Below, one piece after another: positions 20,128-30,127 of a DNA stretch of 64,000 nt; position 1 is the stretch's first letter; each line of letters starts with the position of its first letter. The position numbers and the translations under genes are program-made. This stretch comes from Paraburkholderia sp. BL23I1N1 (GTDB lineage: Bacteria > Pseudomonadota > Gammaproteobacteria > Burkholderiales > Burkholderiaceae), in the NCBI RefSeq assembly GCF_003610295.1, contig NZ_RAPV01000002.1, positions 1,302,001-1,366,000 of the forward strand. The letters run 5' to 3'. The notes beneath the pieces were generated by a model. The model did not search any database, was not told where the DNA came from, and worked only from the letters and a program-made list of their open reading frames with translations.

Positions 20128-20937
20128 TCAGCGGAGTTCAGGGACGATGAACTGGTGGTAGTCGAACGACGTCGGCAGATTCGAAAAATACTCGGGAGAC
20201 ACGCCGCATGAGCCGAAAAATTTCGCACTCCAGCCGGCGTCCGGTTTGCGCGCGAAATGCAGGCGTTTTTGCGGCGAGCAGTGCATGTCTTCGTTGTCGA
20301 GGTTCGACAGCAATTGCCATTCAACGCTGACCATATTGCCGTCCACCTTGCAGATCTTCCCCTGCAGCAACAGCTTCGTCGCGGGCTTCGCACAGACGTC
20401 CGGACGGTCTTCCGCAGGCGAAAACGCATACGCGACCCGGCTGCCCGGTTCGACATACGTGAGCGGCGAGCTCAGGAAACCGTGGCCAATTTCGTCGACT
20501 GCCGGCACGCCGAGCAAGTCGGCGAAACGGTTCAGCACGCGGCGCTTGTTGAGCTTCGTCGCAAGACCGAGCGATTGCGCGACTTGCAACGGATCGTCGC
20601 GCACCAGCACGGCGGGCAGGCTATCAGCGTCATCCGCGAGAACGGCTTCCGTGGCGGCCGAGTGATTGCCGGTGTTCAGCAGTAACAGGTCTGGCTGATA
20701 GTGCATCAGCAGATCGGCGATTTCACGGTCGTGCGAGCGGATCGCCTGCATCAACGGCGTGTCGCCGGCCGCGTCCTGCACATTCTGTTTCCCACCTTTC
20801 GTGATCAGTAGGCGCACCAGCGGCGGATAGTGCGCGGCAACGGCCTTCGTGAAGTCGTCGTTGTAGTCGTATTGCGCGAATCCCGACAGCGATACGAATA
20901 GCAGCGCAGTGGCTACGAATCTGATGCGATGGCTCAT
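20128..20937 (-). CDS. Exported ankyrin-repeat protein
   Basis: The 269-residue protein starts with a signal peptide (about residues 1-22, RFVATALLFVSLSGFAQ). Ankyrin-type repeats cover about residues 30-100 (NVQDAAGDTPLMQAIRSHDR). The C-terminal half has no recognised domain. The last gene of the long leftward block, it overlaps the acyltransferase stop by an ATGA junction, so the two are translationally coupled. A periplasmic adapter in glycan modification is possible, but no function can be assigned. A small unstemmed-tail hairpin (20106-20122) lies between its end and the nudix gene. Confidence 0.8.
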   Translation of the reverse strand: MSHRIRFVATALLFVSLSGFAQYDYNDDFTKAVAAHYPPLVRLLITKGGKQNVQDAAGDTPLMQAIRSHDREIADLLMHYQPDLLLLNTGNHSAATEAVLADDADSLPAVLVRDDPLQVAQSLGLATKLNKRRVLNRFADLLGVPAVDEIGHGFLSSPLTYVEPGSRVAYAFSPAEDRPDVCAKPATKLLLQGKICKVDGNMVSVEWQLLSNLDNEDMHCSPQKRLHFARKPDAGWSAKFFGSCGVSPEYFSNLPTSFDYHQFIVPELR

Positions 20938-22175
20938 GCCCGCGCCTCCATGAATGAACCGATGACCCGTTTGCCGACGCTTATGCACGGCTTCTCGACG
21001 AGCCGGTAGGTGGTCTCTGCGAGCGCCAACACAATCGCCAACAACAGCACGAACTGCAACGCATAGCCGGTGCGAGTCAGCTTGAGAAAATAGGGAATCC
21101 GTTCGTAGTAGCGGAAGTAGAGATCGTTGTAGACGAGGATCAACAGAACGTGGCCGAGGTAGATCGAATACGAACGCGCACCGATGTATTCGAGCACGCC
21201 GGTCAGGCCGGGAATGTTCAGGATCCAGCCGCGTTCGAGCGATGCGAAGGTCACGAGTGCCACCGACACCAGCGCATAGCCGCAAAACGCCGCGCTCGAG
21301 GAAAAGAACTGGTTTGACGAGCCGCCGCCGATATCGGTGTTTAGTACACCCGGCAGCAGGGCGAGCAGCGCGCAAAACGCAACGCCGACCAGCGTCTTGA
21401 GCACCGCGCGCACGCGCGGATTGCGCAGCGTGTCGATCAGCGCGGACGGGCGGTCCGCGCTTGCATCTGCGATGGTCTGGAATCGCCACAGCGGCAAATG
21501 CCGGTATTGATCGACCAGCAGCGCGATGATCACGCCATACAGCAGTTCGTCGAAACGCGTATGCGACAGATCGGCGATACTGACTGCAGTCATCGGCCGT
21601 GCGACGAACAGCACCAGACAAACGCCGATCGCCAACGCCGCTAACCGATAAGACGTGCGGCCGCATAGCACGAGAAGCAACGGTGCGATCAGGTAGAAAT
21701 GCTCTTCGATCGACAGGCTATAGTAGTGCGACATGTTGGTCGGAATGCCGCTGTACACCATCGCGTAGTTGTAAATGCCTCCCGCGAACGCGATGCCTTC
21801 GCGAAAGATATCGGCGGGCCGCGCGAAAATCGCAATGCTGCCCGTCGCCTTCATCACGACCGCGACGATCCAGTAAAGAAAAATATAGAAGAACGCGGAC
21901 GGCGCGATCCGGAAAACCCGCCGCAGATAGAACGCGATGATCTGCTGCTTGCTGCGTTCGAGACGCTCGACGGGCGACGCGCCGAGCGCGTCTGGCAGTG
22001 TCGCGAGGAACGAGCGCGAAACGACGAATCCGGAGATCACGAAAAACAGATCCACGCCGGTGAACGGCGAGTACAGATACGGGCTGAACAGTTGCTTGAA
22101 CGGCGCATGAACGATGATCGTGAGCAGCACCGCGACTGCACGCAACCGCTCGATTTCGAGGTTTTTATGACTCAT
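20934..22175 (-). CDS. Acyltransferase 3 family membrane protein (OafA-like), copy A
   Basis: The 413-residue inner-membrane protein has about ten hydrophobic segments and the acyltransferase-3 motifs: LEIERLRAVAVLLTIIVHA, with the conserved R-x10-H region, and FTGVDLFFVISGFVVSRSF. These proteins O-acylate surface sugars. ATG at 22175 gives MSHKNLEIERL, matching the start of its paralogue at 50810-52078. The two share long stretches from end to end. Substrate unknown. Confidence 0.9.
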   Translation of the reverse strand: MSHKNLEIERLRAVAVLLTIIVHAPFKQLFSPYLYSPFTGVDLFFVISGFVVSRSFLATLPDALGASPVERLERSKQQIIAFYLRRVFRIAPSAFFYIFLYWIVAVVMKATGSIAIFARPADIFREGIAFAGGIYNYAMVYSGIPTNMSHYYSLSIEEHFYLIAPLLLVLCGRTSYRLAALAIGVCLVLFVARPMTAVSIADLSHTRFDELLYGVIIALLVDQYRHLPLWRFQTIADASADRPSALIDTLRNPRVRAVLKTLVGVAFCALLALLPGVLNTDIGGGSSNQFFSSSAAFCGYALVSVALVTFASLERGWILNIPGLTGVLEYIGARSYSIYLGHVLLILVYNDLYFRYYERIPYFLKLTRTGYALQFVLLLAIVLALAETTYRLVEKPCISVGKRVIGSFMEARA

Positions 22176-22266
22176 GTGATTTACCGCCAGGCGGGACTGT
22201 TGCAGCGAGGCGCTCCGTTCTCCTTCTGTGCGCAACCCGTGTCGTTGCAGCTCGCGCGTACCGCCG

Positions 22267-23307
22267 TTACGACGCCGGCGGATTGCGCCGGCGCAGCTTG
22301 TTCCACATAAAATGCGCGCCTCGGCGCAGGTCGCCGTTCGCGAGCCGACCGACCAGTGTCGCCATCATGCCCCAGGCCAGCGCGAACGGACGCGGCCACC
22401 GGATGATCGGCGCGACCCAGAAGCGAAACAGCAACCGCTTGCCGAAGCGTGCCGAGAAGCGCCGGTACGTCTCGCGCAGGTCGCCCTGCCGTGCGAGCCG
22501 TTGCCGAACCAGATTAAACGGGTGATATGACTTGAGCATCCGCGTTTCGAACTGCTCAATCGCATGCGCGCTGAGGCCCGCGGCACGGTAGGAATCCAGG
22601 ATGCGTCCAAGCCGTTCGACGAACACCTCGGAAAAATCGTAGCCGCCCGAGTTGGCGCGCTTGCACGCGAGAATATAGCGCTTCAGGTACGCGTTCCGGC
22701 CGACCTGCAGCGCCGCGTTGACGACCAGGTGCACCTGTACCAGATTGCTGCCGCAGAACTGGCGCGCGTCGATATCCTGCTGGACACGCCGATTGATCAC
22801 GCACGACGAGATGAACGTGATGTACGGCCCGATAGCGGCGAGGAAATCGCCGACCTGATCGTACTGTTCGACGCGGGCGTCGCCGCCCGGATGCTCCGCG
22901 ATAGGGTCCACTTCATAGCCGAACGGACGCAGGCAGACCACGCCGTACTCCGCCTTCTGCAAATGATCGATCAGATACAACAGCGTGCCGGCGACGTAAA
23001 TGTCGTCGTCGCCCATGATCTGCACGTAGTGGCCGCGCGCTTCGTTGAAGCACTGTGCGATGTTCGCGTCGGAACCGATATCAATCTTGTTTCGGATATA
23101 GCGGATCGACAGGCCTTGCGCGATTGCGTTCTCGACGACGTCGGGCGTCGCGTCGGTCGAATGATTGTCGGATACGATCACTTCGAGCACGCCGCGTTCG
23201 AGCGAACGCGACTCTTCGACGAGACTCCGCAAATTCAGCTCGAGATAATTCGCCCGCGTGAAAGTCGGAATGGCGATGGTCAGCAGAGGTGAAGCTTCAA
23301 CGGTCAC
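22267..23307 (-). CDS. Family 2 glycosyltransferase (GT-A fold)
   Basis: The 346-residue cytoplasmic glycosyltransferase shows LTIAIPTFTRANYLELNLRS, EVIVSDNHSTDATPDVV and the metal-binding GDDD at IMGDDDIYV. The arrangement resembles transferases of dideoxyhexoses such as the Salmonella abequosyltransferase group. In this locus it could transfer the branched dideoxysugar; that is speculation. It starts at GTG in a GTGA overlap with the flippase gene stop. Confidence 0.85.
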   Translation of the reverse strand: MTVEASPLLTIAIPTFTRANYLELNLRSLVEESRSLERGVLEVIVSDNHSTDATPDVVENAIAQGLSIRYIRNKIDIGSDANIAQCFNEARGHYVQIMGDDDIYVAGTLLYLIDHLQKAEYGVVCLRPFGYEVDPIAEHPGGDARVEQYDQVGDFLAAIGPYITFISSCVINRRVQQDIDARQFCGSNLVQVHLVVNAALQVGRNAYLKRYILACKRANSGGYDFSEVFVERLGRILDSYRAAGLSAHAIEQFETRMLKSYHPFNLVRQRLARQGDLRETYRRFSARFGKRLLFRFWVAPIIRWPRPFALAWGMMATLVGRLANGDLRRGAHFMWNKLRRRNPPAS

Positions 23308-24668
23308 GAATCATGTCTCCAGGTCCGGTTGCACCGGTACCAAATGAAGAAGGCAGTGGGTAAGTTCAGGAATAGATTGACCGCTGCGAGGACGGTCACG
23401 AGTCCCGCCGACGAATAATGCGCCGCCGCCCACACGATGAGCGGTAGTGTGAAGAGGGTGGTAGTCGCGAGTGTGGACATGAACGGCTCGCGGCGGAAGC
23501 TGCGCAGATGCGCGGCGAGTCCACCGATCAACTGGTTGCTGAACACGAACACGAGCAGGCCGGCTAGTTGCCAGAACGGCAGCACTCGGTGCGCGTATTT
23601 CGCGTCAACGAACAGCAGGTCCATCGCGAGCACGCCGAACGCCATCACGACGAAAATAGCCGAAGACGTTGTGAAGTCGCGCTTGAACATGCGATCAAGA
23701 GTAGGCCAGTCGCGCATCGCGGCGGCCCGCGCCATCAACGGCACGCGGCGCGTGATCCACGATTGCGCGACGAGTCCGAGCGTGTTGACGATCGCGAACG
23801 ACAGGCCAAGCTGACCGGCGATCACCGCGCCTTGCGTATGGAACAGGATCGGAATGTTGATCTGCGTGAGCAGATAGCCGCACAGCAGGCCAATGCCGAG
23901 CCGCCATTGCAGCGGCCAGACCTCATGCCGCCAGTCGAAACCGTGTCCCGCGCTGTTTGATGCGATCTGCAGCAGTCCGCGCCGGTAGCGGACCAGCCAC
24001 ACCAGCGGGATCAGCAGCGTCGCCGCAGGTACCATCACCGTCGCCCACAGGCCCGCGCCGCCGGCCAGTGTCGCCCAGCACGCAATCGATCCGCAGACCG
24101 CGAGCGACAGCCGCAACGCGTACACGCGGCTAATCTGCCCAGCGCCTTCGAGAATCGATAGAAACGGTGTGATGAGCAGACCGGCTGCGGTCAGTCCGCA
24201 CAGCACGAGCCACGGTGCGACCCAGTGAATGGTCGTCGAATATTTGGAGCCGAAGAACAGTATGCCGCCAGGCACGATCATGACTGCAAAGACCAGTGCG
24301 GTCAGCGCGTACCAGCGCAATGCGCTTTGTACGAGCGCGTGGAAGTAGGGCGTGCCGTCGCCTTCGACACTGCCGTCGGGCTTCCAATGCAGTCCGGTGA
24401 ACGCGTGCGCCGATACCTGCACGAGTACCATCGACAGGCCGAGGTCAAACAGCGTATAGAGCGCGGCGACGCTGATGAAACTGTAGTACCAGCCCTGCGT
24501 TTCTGGCGACAGGAAATGCACCGCGAGGATCGTGGTCAGCAAGCCGGCACCGGCTTGCCAGAGCCGCAGCGACAGGACGAGGGCAAGATCGCGCGAAATG
24601 GACGGCAGGCGCAGTGACACGCTGCTCACCGGCGCCGCGCTCGCTGTTCGACGTCGGTCGTGAAGCAC
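23304..24668 (-). CDS. wzx: Polysaccharide flippase, Wzx-like
   Basis: A 454-residue polytopic membrane protein of the MVF/polysaccharide-transport type, with about twelve hydrophobic segments. The N-terminus ALVLSLRLWQAGAGLLTTIL and paired helices fit Wzx proteins, which flip undecaprenyl-linked repeat units. It starts at GTG 15 bases after the ptmE-like gene and overlaps the next glycosyltransferase start. It is the only flippase candidate in the main locus, so Wzx/Wzy-type assembly is likely. Confidence 0.8.
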   Translation of the reverse strand: MLHDRRRTASAAPVSSVSLRLPSISRDLALVLSLRLWQAGAGLLTTILAVHFLSPETQGWYYSFISVAALYTLFDLGLSMVLVQVSAHAFTGLHWKPDGSVEGDGTPYFHALVQSALRWYALTALVFAVMIVPGGILFFGSKYSTTIHWVAPWLVLCGLTAAGLLITPFLSILEGAGQISRVYALRLSLAVCGSIACWATLAGGAGLWATVMVPAATLLIPLVWLVRYRRGLLQIASNSAGHGFDWRHEVWPLQWRLGIGLLCGYLLTQINIPILFHTQGAVIAGQLGLSFAIVNTLGLVAQSWITRRVPLMARAAAMRDWPTLDRMFKRDFTTSSAIFVVMAFGVLAMDLLFVDAKYAHRVLPFWQLAGLLVFVFSNQLIGGLAAHLRSFRREPFMSTLATTTLFTLPLIVWAAAHYSSAGLVTVLAAVNLFLNLPTAFFIWYRCNRTWRHDS

Positions 24669-24683
24669 ATATCGGTCTTTCGC

Positions 24684-25757
24684 CTAGAAGATCTTCGAAG
24701 CGAGCTCATAATCGCTGGGCCGGCCGACATCGAGCCAATGTTCGAAGATCGGGAAGCACGAAACCGGGAGCGACGACTTGATCAGGTTGTGAGCGACATC
24801 CGTCATGTTGTAGTGGCCCGACGCCGGAAGCGTGTCGAACACGCGCTTCGACAGGAAGTAGATGCCACTATTTACGAGGAAGCTAAAGCTAGGCTTTTCT
24901 TCGATATGCGTAACAAGCGAATCGGTTGCGCTGATTACGCCGAACGGAACCTGGAAGCTGTACTGCGTTGCAGCAATGGTCATGGCCGAATTGCTGCGCA
25001 GGTGAAATGCAAGGAACATTCCGATGTCAAGATTTGTCAGAATGTCGCCGTTGAAAACGAGCGTGTTCTCGTCGTGAAACGGCACGAGCGAGAGCGCGCC
25101 CCCCGTGCCGAGCGGAGTCGTCTCGTGCACGTACTGAATCTCAACGCCGAATTTTTCACCATTGCCAAAGTGTTCGGTAATTTTTTCAGGCAAATAGTGC
25201 GTCGAGATGAAAATTCGGCTTGCACCGTGGCTGATGAGTTTTTCGATGCTGATCTCGAGCATCGGTCGGCCATTCACGCGCAGCATAGGTTTCGGCATGT
25301 CCTCGGTCAGCGGACGCAGACGCGTGCCGAAGCCGCCTGCCATCACGACCGCCGTAAAACTGCGGTCGATGTAATTCGGCGCATGATTAACCGCATGGTG
25401 ATCGATGATCGATACCGGCATGCCTTTTGCGTCGACCAGCACCAGTTGACGTAGCGAGTACTTATGAAATAGCGATTCGCGTTCTTCGGCGTTGGCCGTC
25501 ACTTTCGCCGTAATGGGAGCAGGGCGCGCGCTGCGTGCTTTGATCTTTTGAATCTCGAGAGTCAGGTCGTCAAGCTTGTGACCTTCGAGAAAGGCGCGGC
25601 GGACATCGCCATCAGTGATGATGTTGACGAATTGGCCCTTCTCATCGTAGAGCAACGCGCACGCAACCGGGCCGCTCTCCTGGATGCACGCGATAACGTC
25701 TGATATCTTCGAATCAAGCGTTACTTTCAAATGAGCGAGTTCGTCGAGAGCCGTCAT
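24684..25757 (-). CDS. ptmE: CBS-domain nucleotidyltransferase, PtmE-like
   Basis: The 357-residue protein combines two CBS motifs (about residues 8-115) with a nucleotidyltransferase domain from about 120, with VVMAGGFGTRLRPLTEDMPK and NGDILTN. Campylobacter PtmE has this architecture and makes the GDP-linked hexosamine precursor for legionaminic acid. ATG at 25757 is chosen because it precedes the CBS region; ATG at 25799 would add 14 residues. Clustering with legB, legC, legH, legI and legG supports the assignment. It is separated from legG by 236 bases with no gene, and its composition is more AT-rich than its neighbours. Confidence 0.82.
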   Translation of the reverse strand: MTALDELAHLKVTLDSKISDVIACIQESGPVACALLYDEKGQFVNIITDGDVRRAFLEGHKLDDLTLEIQKIKARSARPAPITAKVTANAEERESLFHKYSLRQLVLVDAKGMPVSIIDHHAVNHAPNYIDRSFTAVVMAGGFGTRLRPLTEDMPKPMLRVNGRPMLEISIEKLISHGASRIFISTHYLPEKITEHFGNGEKFGVEIQYVHETTPLGTGGALSLVPFHDENTLVFNGDILTNLDIGMFLAFHLRSNSAMTIAATQYSFQVPFGVISATDSLVTHIEEKPSFSFLVNSGIYFLSKRVFDTLPASGHYNMTDVAHNLIKSSLPVSCFPIFEHWLDVGRPSDYELASKIF

Positions 25758-25993
25758 ATTAGTACACAGCAAAGATAAGCAAATTGAACTTTGAAACACA
25801 TGGCTTGAGCAGCAAATTGCAGACCAGTCATCGGCGGTAGGGGGGCTTACAGGAGGCAGTCAGGCGCAGGTGGCCGCTACGAAGCGTGGAGTAACGCATC
25901 GCGACAATATAACCGACGCACGCGCTGTTATGACCTCCTTCGCAAACCACTAATTCCTCCATGATATCACGTACGTTTGGCGCCGCTAGGCGC

Positions 25994-27170
25994 TCAAGCC
26001 CTGAAAATTGGCGGCAGATCATGGAAAGGTTTGAGCAACGCGGCCTTGTGATCCCATGTCATTAGCGTTTGAACGATCCGTTCGGTCGTTGCCGCCTGTT
26101 CGTAAGGGTTGGCGGCCGCCGCTGCCCGAGCACGAAATTCCGGTGTGAGCGCTTCTGAGATTGCTGCCTTAATCGCCTCCGTTTCGGCAGCGCACGTGAG
26201 TACGCTTTCGCTGCGTATTCTGCCCTGCTGACGACTGCCGATATCGATTGTAGGGATACCGAAGCTCGGCACCTCGATGATCCCGCTTGACGAATTGCCA
26301 ACTACTGCGTCGGCCGCTCGTGCTGCGGATAGATACAGCGTCGCGCCGAGCGACATCGAAAAGCGAAAACGTCCAGCGTGCTTCTGCGAATGTTCGGCCA
26401 GCAGTCGGTTGAGTCCCGCGCCCCCCGGATCCGCGTTTGCACCGGTGAACACGATTAGGCGATCGGGAAAAGCCTCCAGCGCTTCAAGCAGCGCCTTCAA
26501 CTGAATTTCAGGCGCCTGCCGATCAAGTGTCGCCGGATGAAATGTCACCAGGAAGTAAGGCTGGCCTGCGGCGATGTCCAGCCGGCGTTCGACTTCGGTG
26601 TGATCCAGCAGCGGCAACGTGCGGATGTTTTCTACACCGAGTGCGCCGACGTTGTGAACTCGAGCAGGTTCTTCGCCGAGTTGGATGACGCGTTGCCGAT
26701 AAGCTTCCGTGCTAGTGAAATGCAGGTGGCTCATCTTGGTGATCGCGTGCCGGAATGCATCATCCATCGCGCCGAGCGTCAATTCGCCACCGTGGATATG
26801 CACGATCGGAATCTTGCAAACTGTAGCTGCCACGGCCACTGCGATGGCCTCAAAGCGGTCGCCCCAGTATCACGAGCATGTCGGGAGCCAAGCGCTTCAG
26901 CGCCTCGCCGTAACGCATCACGCCGAGGCCAATCGATGTGCAGATGCTCTCGTCGGTGCCGCTGTCGAGCAGCACTTCAACGCGCTCGTCGATTGGCAGT
27001 CCGTCGGCGGCTATTTCCCGCCACGTCGCTCCGGACGATTCCGCGAGGTGCGTTCCGGTCACGAATGTGTTCAGTACCGCACCCGGCGTCGACGCTACCG
27101 CTTTCATCAGCGGTCTGAGCAGGCCATATTCAGCGCGCGTGCCTGTAAAAAAGCAGATCGTTCTGCTCAT
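25994..27170 (-). pseudogene. legG: legG-type hydrolysing NDP-sugar 2-epimerase with frameshift
   Basis: The reading frame begins MSRTICFFTGTRAEYGLLRP at 27170 behind a ggagga site and runs to ILG. It then shifts near 26862-26865, where four C (G in the gene) stand in place of the three that keep frame. Without one of them the protein continues GDRFEAIAVAVAATVC, HIHGGELTLGAMDDAFRHAI and NSSSGIIEVPSFGIPTIDIG, all typical of NeuC/LegG epimerases. The repaired length would be 391 residues, normal for the family. As written, translation stops at 26850. It is either a true pseudogene or a one-base sequencing error in a G run. Confidence 0.88.
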
Positions 27171-27198
27171 ACTTCCTCCAATTTCAGGTCGGCTGTGA

Positions 27199-29244
27199 TT
27201 ACCAGAAGCGTGCGTTGGATGTCCATACGCCGTATCCACCATGCACCGGATCGAACAGGGCCGGGTGACTCTGCTTCGCATACGCTTGATCCCGTGCGTT
27301 CGAATAGACCAGCTTGTAATCTACGCCATCTGAAATGTACAGATAGTTCGGCTCATTGACGGGGTGCGGCTGCATTGTCGCTAGGCGAGGCATGTAGGCG
27401 GGAAACAACCCCGGAATGTCCCCGGTGATGACAGTCGGCGTCACCTGCCCAGTCGCCGAAATTTCCTGGGCGGGCAATTGGCCTGGTTCGACCTGCACCT
27501 TTGTCGGGAACACGCCGTGCTCCAACCGGTAAGCTGCCAAGGCTTTCGCCATCTGATACATTTCATCGACACGCGGATCCGTTTCGACGAACTCCCGGGC
27601 AAGATCGACGTAGAAGTAATTGTGCAAACTTGCCTGCCAATTCTCGCCTTGCAGGTACGACCACACCACGGAGAGCGTGCGCTTGGTGTTCAGTGCCAGC
27701 ACGCCGTCCCGGATCGTGACGATTACATGTGGTTTCCTGAAGTCATAGTCGCCGATATTGAAGCGTTGCCGTACATAGGTATTTGTCAGAAGAGGAACGT
27801 TCGGGGGCAGGCTGAAATACTCGCTCACCGATATCCCGAAGCGGCTACGTTCACCGAACACGGCGATCAGGTTGCCGGTGTATTCGTAGTTCAGCACAGT
27901 GCGATCGCGATACCGGCTGTCCGTCGACATGTCGTTGAACACGAAAGTGCGCGCGTCGCGGACCTCATTGCGGTGCATCGCAAGATAGTACATTCCTGCG
28001 CTTTGTCTGATCCAGTCGTGCCAAAGCCCAACGCCGCTCACGAAACCTGCGCAGATCGACGCGCCGAGGATATAACCCAGTACGAGGTCCCTTCCGTAAG
28101 ATCGCAGGATCGGCACATACGCAAAGCCGCGATCGAGCACGTTCAGAAGTGCAAGCAGGATGAGGTCGAGACCTGCCACCGCCGGCATGATGTTGCGTGC
28201 GTCGTAGAAGCTCATCAGGTCTGGTGTCTTGGCGACGATGATGTACGGATAGACGGCTGCGGCGAAGATGAGCAGACCAAGAACAAGCTGAATGATCGCG
28301 ACGCGCATCGATGTCCGTGTCGCGCCTCGCGGCAGCAAACGCAACAGCAGAAAGCAGATTACTGCTGCGATGACGAGCGCCACAGGTGCCACGGTACGCG
28401 CTGCCGTCGCGAAGAAGTCGCGCAGCACAGGCCGGATGAGCGTGAACGAGTCTGTGATCGCCGAGAAGATGAACCGGTGATCGACGTCGTTGTAGGTCCC
28501 GTATAGCGGCGAAGGGATCGTCGTGAACTTCTTGACCGCGAGGAATATCAACGGAAGCGCGAGAAACGAAATATGCCTCAACGCGAACGCCTTCAGCGGC
28601 GGGATCGACTTGGCGATGATCGCGCCCACCTCGGGACGCAGACCGGCAAGCTTCCATGTCGGCCTCGTGTACACCGTAACGTTCTGGCTCAATTCATCAA
28701 GCGCGAGCAACGCTATCAGCAGAGCGTAGAGAACGAGCAGCGAGTTCAGGTAAAACGAGAAGAAGAGGAACAACAGACTTGCCAGGCGCAGCTTAAACGA
28801 TCGCGGACCGGCAATCAGCAACGCGCAGCCAATCCAGAACGCCGCGATATAAACGTTGTACATCGCGACGCTGGTCAGGAAGCGCACGGGTACTACGTGT
28901 GTCGCGCAGTAGATCAGGAACAACTGCACGGCTTCGCGTGACGAAATGTAGTCTCGCCGCCGCAAGACGAATGCAATTGCGGCCCCGGTGATAACCCACG
29001 AGATCAGCGCGACCGCACGCAACGTCAATGAAGGCGCAGCGAGATGATTGATCGCGTTCGTTAGATAGCCAGCCCACCAGACGCCGAGTTCTCTGCCAAT
29101 CCGGATGCTGTTCGTTGAATCCTGGAAGAGCCAGACCCAGTCGTCCCAAAAATAGCCGGGATTGCAAGCGATGAGCGCAGTTCCCCCGAAAATCGCCAGC
29201 AAGAAAATGGGTAAGTGTCTCGCCCAGAGATTTAACTTCTTCAT
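27199..29244 (-). CDS. Large polytopic membrane protein, possible GT-C glycosyltransferase
   Basis: The 681-residue protein has an N-terminal signal-anchor, then D34-D35 in CNPGYFWDDWVWLF facing the periplasm, about ten more membrane segments to residue 410 and a soluble C-terminal domain of about 270 residues. An acidic pair after the first membrane segment is characteristic of GT-C enzymes using polyprenyl-phosphate sugars. The locus also encodes gtrA and gtrB-like proteins, which supply such donors. It may attach a side sugar to the O-antigen in the periplasm. No named family is recognised. It starts 28 bases upstream of legG in the same direction. Confidence 0.68.
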   Translation of the reverse strand: MKKLNLWARHLPIFLLAIFGGTALIACNPGYFWDDWVWLFQDSTNSIRIGRELGVWWAGYLTNAINHLAAPSLTLRAVALISWVITGAAIAFVLRRRDYISSREAVQLFLIYCATHVVPVRFLTSVAMYNVYIAAFWIGCALLIAGPRSFKLRLASLLFLFFSFYLNSLLVLYALLIALLALDELSQNVTVYTRPTWKLAGLRPEVGAIIAKSIPPLKAFALRHISFLALPLIFLAVKKFTTIPSPLYGTYNDVDHRFIFSAITDSFTLIRPVLRDFFATAARTVAPVALVIAAVICFLLLRLLPRGATRTSMRVAIIQLVLGLLIFAAAVYPYIIVAKTPDLMSFYDARNIMPAVAGLDLILLALLNVLDRGFAYVPILRSYGRDLVLGYILGASICAGFVSGVGLWHDWIRQSAGMYYLAMHRNEVRDARTFVFNDMSTDSRYRDRTVLNYEYTGNLIAVFGERSRFGISVSEYFSLPPNVPLLTNTYVRQRFNIGDYDFRKPHVIVTIRDGVLALNTKRTLSVVWSYLQGENWQASLHNYFYVDLAREFVETDPRVDEMYQMAKALAAYRLEHGVFPTKVQVEPGQLPAQEISATGQVTPTVITGDIPGLFPAYMPRLATMQPHPVNEPNYLYISDGVDYKLVYSNARDQAYAKQSHPALFDPVHGGYGVWTSNARFW

Positions 29245-29301
29245 CCAACAGTTTTCCGTCTAGTTATTGGAGTGTGCTTTGGTTCAATGATGGGCGTCCT
29301 G

Positions 29302-30105
29302 TCACCAGGCGCACCAACCACCGTCTACGATAATATTTTGCCCGGTCACGTACGCCGAAAGGTCGCTGGCGAGGAACAGCGCTGCGCCCTTGAAGTCCTC
29401 TTCAATCGCCATCCGGCCAAGTGGCGTGCGCTCGACGTAGCGTTTCGTGAATTCTTCCGGCTGGTTGCGCCAGACGCCGCCGGGGCTGATTGTGTTGACG
29501 CGCACGTGCGGTGCAAGTGTGGTCGACAGCCAGTTGGTGAGCTGGATCAGCGCACCCTTGCTCGCACCATAGGCTGCGGGATTGCCCATCGACGTACCGT
29601 CGTAGAGTCTCCAATCCGGACCGACGATACCGTAGAGGGACGCGATATTGATAACCGATCCTTTGCCGGAGCGCTTGAGGTGCGGCAATGCGGCTTGGAC
29701 CAGTTCAAACACGGATGTCACATTGACTTCGAACGCCGCGCGCCAAGCCGGCGTTTTCTGCTGTTCGAACGGCACCGCCCAACCTTCCAGTTGAGACGTG
29801 CCGACGAAGGCGGCGCAGTTCACTAGCACGTCGAACCCGCCGCACAATTGCGCGACCTGGTCGGGCAGCGCGCGCACAGCGGTTTCGTCGGCGAGTTCGA
29901 GTTGGAACGTTTCGACGCGCGCCGATGTTCGTGAGCGGATCGCTTGCGCAGCTTCTTCGAGTTGCGGTCCCTGACGGTCGACCAGTACGACAGTGGCGTG
30001 CGCTTCCGCTAGCGCTTCGGCCATCGCAGCACCTAGATGCCCGGCGCCGCCGGTGATGACCGCGGTCTTGCCGGCGAGCGACATGAGTTCTTCGATTCGA
30101 CGCAT
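29302..30105 (-). CDS. Short-chain dehydrogenase, PtmA-like
   Basis: The 267-residue classical SDR has TAVITGGAGHLGAAMAEALA, the catalytic Ser in INIASLYGIVG, Y-x3-K in NPAAYGASKGALIQLTN and the terminal GQNIIVDGGWCAW. The Campylobacter ptm locus for legionaminic-type sugars also has an SDR (PtmA) beside ptmE. The exact reaction is not established here. ATG at 30105 is used; ATG at 30084 is possible. Confidence 0.8.
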   Translation of the reverse strand: MRRIEELMSLAGKTAVITGGAGHLGAAMAEALAEAHATVVLVDRQGPQLEEAAQAIRSRTSARVETFQLELADETAVRALPDQVAQLCGGFDVLVNCAAFVGTSQLEGWAVPFEQQKTPAWRAAFEVNVTSVFELVQAALPHLKRSGKGSVINIASLYGIVGPDWRLYDGTSMGNPAAYGASKGALIQLTNWLSTTLAPHVRVNTISPGGVWRNQPEEFTKRYVERTPLGRMAIEEDFKGAALFLASDLSAYVTGQNIIVDGGWCAW

Positions 30106-30127
30106 GATGGATGGGTAAAAAGTAGGT

